A stretch of 64,000 nt of DNA, taken from positions 1-64,000 of the forward strand of contig CAYSEV010000002.1 in the NCBI GenBank assembly GCA_964430295.1, written 5' to 3'. Source of the stretch: CAYGFH01 sp964430295. Lineage in GTDB: Bacteria; Patescibacteriota; Microgenomatia; UBA10105; UBA927. Of the stretch, positions 17,582 through 25,092 are shown piece by piece. Both the position numbers and the translations under genes were made by a program. The first letter of the stretch is position 1. Each line of letters starts with the position of its first letter. Under the pieces are notes generated by a model. The model was not told the origin of the DNA and did not search any database. It saw only the letters and a program-made list of their open reading frames with translations.

Positions 17582-19810
17582 ATGAAACGTTTAGACATGT
17601 CAGCCATAGGATTATTCATACTTCTTGCCGGCGTATTTTTTTATAAAACGCTGCTGTTTGGTCTTCTGCCAGTGCCGTCTGACGATTTGGTTGGCTTATA
17701 TCATCCGTACAGAGACCTCAAAGCCGCAGAGTATCCAAACGGTATTCCGTATAAAAATTTTCTGATAACCGATCCTATACGTCAGCAGATCCCATGGAGA
17801 AAACAGGCGATTGATTCATTCAAAAAAGGAAAACTTCCGTTGTGGGATACCACATCATTTTCGGGCACACCGCTTTTGGCAAATATACAATCAGGTGCAT
17901 TGTATCCGTTTAACATTCTGTTTTTTGTGTTGCCGTTTCAATCAGCATGGACAGTACTCGTCATATCACAAATCCTACTTTCCGGCATATGTATGTACAT
18001 ATTCTTACGTGTGCTTTCTTTGGATGCGATGCCGGCACTTTTTGGATCGGTGCTCTTTTCATTTTCAGGAACCTCAATTGCATGGCTGACGTGGGGAACT
18101 ATTGTGTCTACATGGATGTGGACGCCGCTTGCCCTTGCAAGTATCCATTCACTTTTCTTACATGAAAAAAAACAAACGCGCTTATGGATACTCCTTGGCA
18201 GTATCGCAATTATCTGTTCATTTTTTGCGGGGCATTTGCAGATGTTTGTGTACAGCATGCTGACAGTCGGCGCCTATGCAATCTGGCTGTACCTGTCACA
18301 CGATAAAAAACGGATCCACTCTTCATTGATCGGTATACTTTTGAGTTCTGTAACGGTTATTTCGTATCAGCTTATTGCCATATTACGATGGCTTCCGCAG
18401 ACAGCCCGGGCAGTTGGGGGGAGTGCATGGCATGCTGAAGGCTTTTTTATACCAATTCAGCACTTAGTTCAGTTTGTTGCACCTGATTTTTTTGGAAATC
18501 CTGCAACACTTAATTATTGGGGTACATGGAATTACGGAGAAATGGTCGGATATATCGGCATAGCTGGACTTCTTTTTGCCCTTATTGGTATATCAAAACG
18601 TACAGCATTTTGGGGATTTTTGAGCGCAGTAGCGCTGCTATTTGCAGTGCAGTCACCGATCAGTGCTCTTCCATACATATTGCATATTCCGTTTGTCTCA
18701 AGTCTTCAACCGACACGGCTTTTGGTAGTAGTAGATCTTGCACTCTGTATCCTTGCTGCGTGTGGTTTTTCTGATGTACTCATAAAAAGTAAAAAACATG
18801 TGCTTCCGTTTGTGTTTTTGGGTGTTGTGCTTGTTGGACTGTGGGGTGTATATGCACTTCATAGTTCACTTGGTATATCGCTTGAAAATGCGTTTGTGAT
18901 AAAGCGAAATTTATATATGCCAATGCTTTTATTTGGGCTAGCTATCGCTTTTTCGATACTGCTTAGGTTTATAAAAAAACATGAACTGCGAATGGCAGTG
19001 GGCCTTCTGATTATTGGTGTTGTTGTCGTAGATTTGTTTAGATTTGGATGGAAATTCACACCCTTTACTGATCAGGCATTATTTTTCCCACGCACAAAAG
19101 TTATATCCTATCTGGAAAGTGCGCCAAAACCATTTCGCATCATGACGTTGGATGACCGAATTCTTCCTCCGAACACAAATACATATTACGGCATCGAATC
19201 TGTAAACGGATATGATCCGATCCATTCGCTTCGATATGATCAGTTTATAGCGGCAATGGAACGGGGAGAAGCAAATATTGCGCCTCCATATGGGTACGAG
19301 CGCATTATGGTTCCAAAAAATACGAACTCTCCGTTATTTAACTTGTTAGGTGTACGGTATTTATTGTCATTCAACGAGCTTACAGATCCACGATTTAAAA
19401 AGGTACTGACAGAAGGGCAGACACATGTGTATGAAAATACTGCAGTTCTCCCACGGGCGTATTTAGTGAGTCGCGTAATTCATAAACAAACGGATCAGGA
19501 AATTATAAATACGCTGTACAGTAAAGATTTTGATTACCGTTTTGATGCTGTAGTCGAACAGCCTGTGGATGTATTAAATACAGAACTTCAACCGGGAGAG
19601 TCTGCAACCATAACTCACTACGATGCAAACAGCATGACCATCCAGGTCAAAACCACTCAACCAAGGCTCTTAGTCATCGGCAACATGTACAACCCTAACT
19701 GGAAGGCTATGATTAATTCGAACTCTAAACCTTTAATTAGGGTGAATTATATCTTCTGCGGGTTATTAGTCGAGGAAGGTGATTCCAAAATATTGTTCAC
19801 ATATCATTAA
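17582..19810 (+). CDS. YfhO-type membrane protein lacking the usual C-terminal helix
   Basis: 742 aa, paralog of 14214: VPSDDLVGLYHPY (31-43), KLPLWDTTSFSGTPLLANIQ (84-103), about 12 hydrophobic segments, then a soluble domain. The terminal module is recognisable (MYNPNWKAMINS, then EEGDSKILFTYH) but the protein stops there, whereas the two other YfhO-type proteins continue for another 25-40 residues with a last transmembrane helix. The stop lies at the left edge of the foreign-looking segment 19811-22786, and codon choice in about the last 200 bases looks different from the rest. The 3' end was probably lost or replaced when that segment arrived. It may still be functional. Confidence 0.72.
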   Translation: MKRLDMSAIGLFILLAGVFFYKTLLFGLLPVPSDDLVGLYHPYRDLKAAEYPNGIPYKNFLITDPIRQQIPWRKQAIDSFKKGKLPLWDTTSFSGTPLLANIQSGALYPFNILFFVLPFQSAWTVLVISQILLSGICMYIFLRVLSLDAMPALFGSVLFSFSGTSIAWLTWGTIVSTWMWTPLALASIHSLFLHEKKQTRLWILLGSIAIICSFFAGHLQMFVYSMLTVGAYAIWLYLSHDKKRIHSSLIGILLSSVTVISYQLIAILRWLPQTARAVGGSAWHAEGFFIPIQHLVQFVAPDFFGNPATLNYWGTWNYGEMVGYIGIAGLLFALIGISKRTAFWGFLSAVALLFAVQSPISALPYILHIPFVSSLQPTRLLVVVDLALCILAACGFSDVLIKSKKHVLPFVFLGVVLVGLWGVYALHSSLGISLENAFVIKRNLYMPMLLFGLAIAFSILLRFIKKHELRMAVGLLIIGVVVVDLFRFGWKFTPFTDQALFFPRTKVISYLESAPKPFRIMTLDDRILPPNTNTYYGIESVNGYDPIHSLRYDQFIAAMERGEANIAPPYGYERIMVPKNTNSPLFNLLGVRYLLSFNELTDPRFKKVLTEGQTHVYENTAVLPRAYLVSRVIHKQTDQEIINTLYSKDFDYRFDAVVEQPVDVLNTELQPGESATITHYDANSMTIQVKTTQPRLLVIGNMYNPNWKAMINSNSKPLIRVNYIFCGLLVEEGDSKILFTYH

Positions 19811-19879
19811 TTTAATGTAATAAACTATTTATAAGTGCGTCAGTTAATTGATATAGAAAATTTTGTTGCATTATTGATA

Positions 19880-19885
19880 TATAAT
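19880..19885 (+). promoter_or_regulatory. TATAAT -10 box 7 bases before an ATG (leaderless promoter)
   Basis: TATAAT at 19880-19885 is followed by TAAATAT and the ATG at 19893, so transcription would begin at or beside the start codon. The 82-base gap before the gene is very AT-rich. No clear -35 hexamer at 16-18 bases and no Shine-Dalgarno sequence is seen. Confidence 0.55.
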
Positions 19886-19892
19886 TAAATAT

Positions 19893-21497
19893 ATGGCCAT
19901 AGCTCACCCCCAAACAAAAACGTTAAGTGAGTTGATTTCTAAAAAAAGATATGTCGTTCCTACATATCAGCGACCATATGCGTGGGAGTTAGATCAAGCA
20001 TCGGAGCTATGGGAAGATATTAGAAATAATACTCCCTCATATTTTCTTGGCATATTAATATTGAGGCAAAAAAAAGATAGTGAATATGAAATAGTTGATG
20101 GGCAACAAAGATTAGCAACACTTATATTATTATTACGAGCTGTTGTTGAAGTTTTTGGAGAGGGATCACAAGAAGGAATCGAGATACAAAATGGATATAT
20201 CCATCAAAAAGGGCCACTTGAAAAAAATGCAGAGTTCACGCTGACATTAAGCAAAAGAGATAAGTTAAAATTCGAGGCGTTACTTACAGGCGGCGACTAT
20301 ATAGCTAAAAGGAAGTATGCGTCATGGCAAAGATTGGAAAAAGTAAAAAAATTTTTTGTATCTAAACTTGAAGAATTAAAAAACACTGAGGGGGTTTCTG
20401 GCATAACTACATTTATATTAGATCGGGTAATGAAATTAAATTTTATAGATGTTCAAGTTGAAAATGACAGCGATGTCTATTTGTTTTTTGAAACATTAAA
20501 TGATCGTGGAATGGACTTATCGATAGCAGATTTATTAAAAAATCGTATTTGCGCTTTATCATCTAATCCTATATTTCCTCCTGACGACGATGCAAAAAGA
20601 GTAGACGATATTACTGAACTATTAGGTGAAGGCTCAATTAAAAGCTTCTTGCTTCACTATTGTTGGGCATATTCAGATGAAAAAAATCCACCTCCCCGAA
20701 AAGCTCTTATGGATTGGTTTAATAAAGTTATCAACATACAAAAGAATAGTTTTCTATCGAAATTAGAAGAAAATGCGCTAGCTTACTCATATTTAATTAA
20801 GCCAGACCAATTAAGAGGAAAAGAAAAAGAAGTGCTTGTAAATCTGAAAGTATTAGGTGCAACTAGATGCTATCCACTCTTACTGATAGGAAAACATATT
20901 CTGTCAGAATCCGATTTCATAAAATTATGTAGAGCAGTTGAAATTCTAACCTTTAGACATAGTACAGTATGTAAAAAAGACTCAAAAATTCTAGAGTCTG
21001 TTTACTATGATCTTGCTAAGGATCTTAAAAAAGGTGTTTCAATCGATAAAATTCTTGGAATATTAAATATACAAAGTAAGAAAATATCTGATGAAACTTT
21101 TTTAGCTTTATTTAATGAATATATACCAGAGAATCATAAGGTAGCAAAATATGTATTATTGAAAATAGAAGATTCGTATAACGATGGTAAATCAACTCCC
21201 CCAGATAGAGAAAAAGCAACGTTGGAGCATATTTTAGCCCAAAAACTAGATTGGATAGATAAAGATGAATATGTCGAAAGATTAGGAAATCTGACTTTAT
21301 TATCTGAGCCATTAAATAGAGAAGCTGGCATGAAAGAATTTATATACAAAAGGGATTACTACACAAAAGAAATTGGAATTCAAATAACATTAGAATTATT
21401 AAAATATTCTGATTTCACGGTAGAAACAATCAAAGAAAGGCAAAGTCTATTTGCAAAACATGCGATTAAAATTTGGAATCCAGATATTCTAAAATAA
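19893..21497 (+). CDS. DUF262/DUF1524 protein, GmrSD-like putative DNA-targeting nuclease
   Basis: 534 aa, soluble. N-terminal DUF262 domain: VPTYQRPYAW (22-31) and IVDGQQRLATL (67-77), the nucleotide-handling DGQQR motif of ParB/Srx-like folds. C-terminal DUF1524 HNH-type region: LEHILAQ (444-450; EH as catalytic part), LGNLTLL (464-470), Asn475 and a K-x2-YY element. The same two domains make up GmrSD, a type IV restriction enzyme against modified phage DNA, and many defence-island proteins. Base composition is clearly more AT-rich than the glycan genes, so recent gain is likely. Nothing else in the island looks like a defence gene. Target and activity unknown. Confidence 0.82.
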   Translation: MAIAHPQTKTLSELISKKRYVVPTYQRPYAWELDQASELWEDIRNNTPSYFLGILILRQKKDSEYEIVDGQQRLATLILLLRAVVEVFGEGSQEGIEIQNGYIHQKGPLEKNAEFTLTLSKRDKLKFEALLTGGDYIAKRKYASWQRLEKVKKFFVSKLEELKNTEGVSGITTFILDRVMKLNFIDVQVENDSDVYLFFETLNDRGMDLSIADLLKNRICALSSNPIFPPDDDAKRVDDITELLGEGSIKSFLLHYCWAYSDEKNPPPRKALMDWFNKVINIQKNSFLSKLEENALAYSYLIKPDQLRGKEKEVLVNLKVLGATRCYPLLLIGKHILSESDFIKLCRAVEILTFRHSTVCKKDSKILESVYYDLAKDLKKGVSIDKILGILNIQSKKISDETFLALFNEYIPENHKVAKYVLLKIEDSYNDGKSTPPDREKATLEHILAQKLDWIDKDEYVERLGNLTLLSEPLNREAGMKEFIYKRDYYTKEIGIQITLELLKYSDFTVETIKERQSLFAKHAIKIWNPDILK

Positions 21498-21547
21498 AAA
21501 TGCAAATTTAAATTCCTAAGGAAATTTATTTGCCAGTAATAAGAGAA

Positions 21548-21646
21548 TTAGAGTTTATAGGGCAATTCCTTTTTGAGTTTATACATGTGGTAGAAATACA
21601 TGTATGATTTTGGATCGCCGTTGGTGTGTCTAAAAAGCAGTTGCCA
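21548..21646 (-). pseudogene. Remnant of the 3' end of a GT39-type gene
   Basis: Read on the minus strand, the 25 codons before a TAA at 21550-21548 match the C-terminus of the GT39 protein at 22787-24112: both contain GDPKSYMYFYHMYKLKK and end in LPYKL. Over 78 bases I count 66 identities; of nine changed codons six are synonymous, which indicates that the copy diverged while still coding. Upstream the frame meets a stop (21649-21647) and the similarity ends, so only the tail survives. It is the 3' end of a homologous gene left next to the DUF262 gene, whose stop is 50 bases away in convergent orientation. Confidence 0.75.
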
Positions 21647-21726
21647 TTATCAGCATCCAGTGCTGATATGTCTTTTTTTGCAAATATTCTTTTTTATCTC
21701 AAGGCGCTTTATTAGAGCCTATAGTA

Positions 21727-21755
21727 TAGACAATTAGGCATTTTTACTGTATAAT
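21727..21755 (+). promoter_or_regulatory. Sigma-70-type promoter for the lipoprotein gene
   Basis: TAGACA at 21727-21732 (5 of 6 matches to TTGACA), a 17-base spacer, and a perfect TATAAT at 21750-21755. Transcription should start near 21762, leaving a leader of about 170 bases before the ATG at 21931. This is the best -35/-10 pair in the window and differs from the leaderless promoters of the glycan genes. Confidence 0.6.
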
Positions 21756-21840
21756 TCTTGCACCAAATATTATGAAGTCCCATTAGCGGGGTTAACATTA
21801 TATTTGTATAAAATAGCACGTTAAAATTGCGGAATTATTT

Positions 21841-21882
21841 AGTCAGCCTGTGAGAGCATGTTAGTGCTTTGACAGGCTGGCT
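21841..21882 (+). promoter_or_regulatory. Long hairpin in the leader of the lipoprotein gene
   Basis: AGTCAGCCTGT (21841-21851) pairs with ACAGGCTGGCT (21872-21882) with one G-U pair; after one mismatch a further six pairs form (21853-21858 with 21865-21870), leaving a six-base loop. No T-run follows, so it is not a typical intrinsic terminator. It lies 48 bases before the start codon and could stabilise the mRNA, modulate translation or bind a protein. No known riboswitch class is recognised. Confidence 0.5.
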
Positions 21883-21920
21883 TAATTCACATTGGCGATT
21901 TGTTCAGAAAATTAAAAAAC

Positions 21921-21924
21921 GGAG
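21921..21924 (+). promoter_or_regulatory. Shine-Dalgarno sequence of the lipoprotein gene
   Basis: GGAG, 6 bases before the ATG at 21931 and just after an A-rich stretch. It fixes the start and contrasts with the SD-less starts of the neighbouring first genes. Confidence 0.6.
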
Positions 21925-21930
21925 TAAATA

Positions 21931-22647
21931 ATGAAAATGCCCAAGATTGTTTATGTATTGATAGCACTTTCTGTTCTCATAGCAGGATGCGGTCCGGCAG
22001 CCGCCCCTGAAATGAAGCCTATCAAGATGCTCGATAATGAATTCGCGACTGGAGCTGTAACATTCCAACATACTCTCCAGACACCCGACGGCGATGTCAT
22101 CATTGAAACAAGCTATTCGACGGAGTATGACACGTCACAATGGCACATCACCACCCCGAAGTCGTTGGATATCAAGGCAAAGGTCATAAGCGCGCCTGTT
22201 GGGAAAACCATCTATATTGAGAACATGCACGCAGATGTTTCACTAATCTGTGAGTATGAAACTTTAAATGGATGGAAGACTGATACGATGGATGACCACC
22301 TCCACACTGGGACCGCTCCTGGTTTTTTGATCACCAAGGATTATCAGTATGAAGAGTCATTCGCGATTGAAGGATTTTCTCAGACTCTTTTAGATGGGTG
22401 GGCATACTATAATCATGCAATCGGTATTGGTTCAGCAACAGTTGAGGAGAAGCCTCTGACTGAATCTAATCTGATTAACGAATTGCATGCAAAGGGGCAG
22501 CGATTGACCTTCGTGTACGATATTTTGGTTCAAAACACAGGAGATGCCGCTCCTCACAAACACGTATTCTCTGATGAGTTCGGTGTTCCCGTTACCACGG
22601 TCGGGGTTAATCCTCCAAACTCAACACCCACTGCAGAACCGCAGTAA
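21931..22647 (+). CDS. Putative secreted lipoprotein of unknown function
   Basis: 238 aa. The N-terminus is a lipoprotein signal peptide: positively charged start, hydrophobic core 6-17, lipobox L-I-A-G-Cys20. The mature part (GPAAAPEM onward) has no further hydrophobic segment, alternates short polar and hydrophobic stretches as in beta-sandwich proteins, and contains several histidines and acidic residues (DDHLHTG near 114, PHKHVFSDEF near 208). It ends in a Pro/Thr-rich tail. I do not recognise the family. It has its own promoter, leader hairpin and SD. Its base composition looks richer in G+C than the DUF262 gene and than most of the locus, suggesting a separate origin. No obvious link with glycan synthesis. 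Confidence 0.7.
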   Translation: MKMPKIVYVLIALSVLIAGCGPAAAPEMKPIKMLDNEFATGAVTFQHTLQTPDGDVIIETSYSTEYDTSQWHITTPKSLDIKAKVISAPVGKTIYIENMHADVSLICEYETLNGWKTDTMDDHLHTGTAPGFLITKDYQYEESFAIEGFSQTLLDGWAYYNHAIGIGSATVEEKPLTESNLINELHAKGQRLTFVYDILVQNTGDAAPHKHVFSDEFGVPVTTVGVNPPNSTPTAEPQ

Positions 22648-22786
22648 AGACTACTTACATGCCAATGTGAATATTTCCCGCGGTTTTTTGTTCGTGCAAA
22701 CGCACTCTCCGACCAGTAGAATGGTTATCTTTTAAAAGATGTAACGTGAGGGTGTTTTTGCTATTTGCAAGATTAAATAGTCTACC
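22648..22786. other. Intergenic region between convergent genes, with a small palindrome
   Basis: 139 bases between the lipoprotein stop and the GT39 stop on the other strand. ATCTTTTAAAAGAT at 22727-22740 is a perfect 14-base palindrome but AT-only in its centre; a CCGCGG followed by six T lies near 22679. Neither makes a convincing terminator. No gene is seen. Confidence 0.35.
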
Positions 22787-24112
22787 TTAGAGCTTATATG
22801 GTAAAGGCTTTTTGAGTTTATACATGTGGTAGAAGTACATGTATGATTTGGGGTCGCCATCGGCGAAGTTTATGTAGCGGCCAGCCTCTGCTTCCTGCTG
22901 TGCAAATATAAAATTCTTTTTGAATTCCTGCTTATTATCGCTTCCCATAAACTGATAGTAATTTGCTACTGCAAAATATCCCCAAAACACGAGTAAACCG
23001 AGTCTGATAAGTGTATTTTTTCGCATCCACAGTTCGTTACTAAACCACGCAAGAATCATGATGGCTACATAGAGTGTAGATGAAAAATAATAATCAGTCA
23101 GTTCACCCTTATATGTGGAAAATACAAACCATGGGATTACAAACCACAGCGCGGTTACGAAGCATAGAAGCATTGTCTTTTTGCTTTTATCCTTACGAAT
23201 GAGTGCTAAGAAAAATACAGGAACATAGAAAAACATTGCCAGTTTCAGTTTCTCATATGGCACCTGCATAATTGACTGAAATTTTATAAATGCATCAGGT
23301 GCCAGTTGGAGAACTCTTCGTATGTGAAATCCGTGATAATAGGTGGCAAAATATCCTGAGTAATTATTGACACTTTTTGCATGAGCAGCTTGTGAATAAT
23401 AGACAATCTGCGGGACGAAAAACAGGAAAAATATCACAAGTGAAATACCATAATATTTTAGGTGTTCTTTATCCCATTTTAAAAACGGAGATGTACACAG
23501 GACTATCATCGGGTAAAAAATCGCAGTGAAGTGAATATGAAAAAATAATCCCATGACAACTGCCAGATATATACTGTATTTTGGGTGATCGGTCAGAAGT
23601 TTATAGAGATAATAGAGAATCAACACAGAAAACGCAGGTAGTAAATTAACAGGCCACTGTGAGCGCTCAGCACCTGTAATATATGCACAAAACGTATAAA
23701 TCGCCGTGGCCCATACTCCGACCCATGGTGAAAAAAGTTTTTTCGTAACTGTATAAATAATCCCAAAGCTAAACAACGATGTGACGGCAGCAAGAATAGG
23801 TGCTGCTATCGGGTTCAAGTCTGTGATCTTATACACGATGGCAACCAGGTAATAATACAGAGGCCCTATATACATACCGCTATTTTGTTTGGCAACCATA
23901 CCGACAAGCGGGTATTTATGTCCTATCAATATTTTTGCGGCAGCCCAGGCATTATCCACCTGGTCCCAGTTAAAAGATGCCCACTTTTCCAGGTTATAGA
24001 ATCGGAAAAAGAGGTGTGCTAAAAAAATAAGCCCAAGAACTATCAGGTGCGCATATGAAGAGCGCTTCGGTATGTCGGGTTTTTCTATACTCTGTTTTCG
24101 TTTTCCTGCCAT
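22787..24112 (-). CDS. GT39/PMT-type GT-C glycosyltransferase
   Basis: 441 aa polytopic membrane protein. The first outer loop has FNWDQVDNAW (48-57): Asp50 is kept but the usual Glu is Gln51. Then GMVAKQNSGMYIGPLYYY (71-88) shows the GP-YYY element of the superfamily. About 10-11 hydrophobic segments follow; the C-terminal soluble part is short (about 50 residues) and ends in KLKKPLPYKL. Its 3' end is duplicated in a decayed form at 21548. It starts opposite the GT2 gene at 24162 with a 49-base shared promoter region. Role: likely sugar transfer from polyprenyl phosphate; the Gln substitution may alter or mark a subfamily. Confidence 0.75.
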   Translation of the reverse strand: MAGKRKQSIEKPDIPKRSSYAHLIVLGLIFLAHLFFRFYNLEKWASFNWDQVDNAWAAAKILIGHKYPLVGMVAKQNSGMYIGPLYYYLVAIVYKITDLNPIAAPILAAVTSLFSFGIIYTVTKKLFSPWVGVWATAIYTFCAYITGAERSQWPVNLLPAFSVLILYYLYKLLTDHPKYSIYLAVVMGLFFHIHFTAIFYPMIVLCTSPFLKWDKEHLKYYGISLVIFFLFFVPQIVYYSQAAHAKSVNNYSGYFATYYHGFHIRRVLQLAPDAFIKFQSIMQVPYEKLKLAMFFYVPVFFLALIRKDKSKKTMLLCFVTALWFVIPWFVFSTYKGELTDYYFSSTLYVAIMILAWFSNELWMRKNTLIRLGLLVFWGYFAVANYYQFMGSDNKQEFKKNFIFAQQEAEAGRYINFADGDPKSYMYFYHMYKLKKPLPYKL

Positions 24113-24118
24113 ATGTGT

Positions 24119-24124
24119 ATTTTA
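24119..24124 (-). promoter_or_regulatory. -10 box (TAAAAT) 6 bases before the start of the minus-strand GT39 gene
   Basis: On the minus strand TAAAAT is followed by ACACAT and the ATG at 24112-24110. The 6-base spacing is identical to that at 4691 and 61373, suggesting a leaderless transcript. No -35 element stands out. Confidence 0.45.
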
Positions 24125-24149
24125 CTTTATTTTCATAGGTATTACATGA

Positions 24150-24155
24150 GATAAT
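24150..24155 (+). promoter_or_regulatory. -10 box (GATAAT) 6 bases before the start of the plus-strand GT2 gene
   Basis: GATAAT at 24150-24155, then AGGTAC and the ATG at 24162. Together with the box on the other strand this 49-base gap would hold two back-to-back leaderless promoters. One mismatch to TATAAT; no clear -35. Confidence 0.4.
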
Positions 24156-24161
24156 AGGTAC

Positions 24162-25088
24162 ATGAAGAAAACAAACTCCACTCTCACAGTCTCCATCGTC
24201 ATCCCAAACTGGAACGGTGTATACCTCATGGAAAAACATCTCCAGAAAGTTATAGATAACGCACCCGGTGCCGAGATCGTGGTCGCAGATGATATGTCTT
24301 CCGACGGGTCAGTCACCTATCTCAAAAAGAATTTTCCAAAGGTTGTTGTGGTAGAAAGAAACAAACGTGAAGGCTTTGCCGCAAATGTTAACGCGGGCGT
24401 TGCAAAAGCGACAGGGGATATCGTCATACTTCTGAACACCGATGTAGAACCGGAAAAGGGATTTTTAAAACCGCTCTTATCTCATTTTGAACATCCGGAC
24501 ATGTTTGCTGTCGGTTGTCTGGAAAAAAGCCCGGAGGCAAATGGGGTTGTTCTTCGTGGACGCGGGTTAGCCCGTTGGACCAAAGGATATTTTATACATA
24601 GCAAAGGTGAAGTAGATGAGGGTACTACAACCGCATGGGTATCCGGTGGCAGCGGCGCGTTCAGAAGGTCTATGTGGGTAAAACTGGGAGGTATGGATGT
24701 CCTTTATAATCCATTTTATTGGGAAGATATTGATCTGTCATATCGTGCACGTAAAGCGGGATGGAATATCGTGTTTGAACCAAAAAGTGTAGTGAACCAT
24801 TATCATGAGGAAGGTAAAATTAAACGCGAATTTACCCCCACAGATGTTAAACGCATTGTATACCGTAACCAGTTTGTATTTATCTGGAAAAATGTGTCAA
24901 ATGTATCTATTCTTCTGTCACATATATTTTGGACACCAATTCGGTTAGTGCAAGCCACAGTATCGGGAGACATGCTTATGGTTCAGGGATATATCCGTGC
25001 AATTGGTATGCTTCCACGTATATGGGTAGCACGGAGTAATCAGTCGAAGTTATGGAAAAAGGACGATGCCAGCTTAGGTGTGGAGTAA
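24162..25088 (+). CDS. Rhamnosyltransferase-like GT2 glycosyltransferase
   Basis: 308 aa. SIVIPNWNGVYL (11-22), VADDMSSDGS (41-50), REGFAANVNAG (69-79) and LLNTDVEP (90-97) are the GT2 motifs, in the WbbL-like arrangement; NPFYWEDIDLSYRARKAGW near 187-205 supplies the ED catalytic-base motif. Followed after 4 bases by a GT39 gene. Cytosolic; donor not determinable, deoxyhexose or hexose likely from the subfamily. G+C looks slightly higher here than in the genes downstream. Confidence 0.82.
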   Translation: MKKTNSTLTVSIVIPNWNGVYLMEKHLQKVIDNAPGAEIVVADDMSSDGSVTYLKKNFPKVVVVERNKREGFAANVNAGVAKATGDIVILLNTDVEPEKGFLKPLLSHFEHPDMFAVGCLEKSPEANGVVLRGRGLARWTKGYFIHSKGEVDEGTTTAWVSGGSGAFRRSMWVKLGGMDVLYNPFYWEDIDLSYRARKAGWNIVFEPKSVVNHYHEEGKIKREFTPTDVKRIVYRNQFVFIWKNVSNVSILLSHIFWTPIRLVQATVSGDMLMVQGYIRAIGMLPRIWVARSNQSKLWKKDDASLGVE

Positions 25089-25092
25089 TGCT

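Noticed and set aside
21779..21791. CCCATTAGCGGGG in the lipoprotein leader as part of a riboswitch
   Set aside because: Only a short stem could form and no conserved riboswitch core is recognised. The leader hairpin at 21841 is listed separately as unassigned.
22676..22690. CCGCGG followed by T-run as terminator of the lipoprotein gene
   Set aside because: CCGCGG has no room for a loop and no flanking arms pair, so a stable terminator stem is not supported.
19811..22786. Island as a transposon or integrative element
   Set aside because: No transposase, integrase, tRNA gene or terminal inverted repeats are visible. Only the GT39 tail duplication marks the boundary region.
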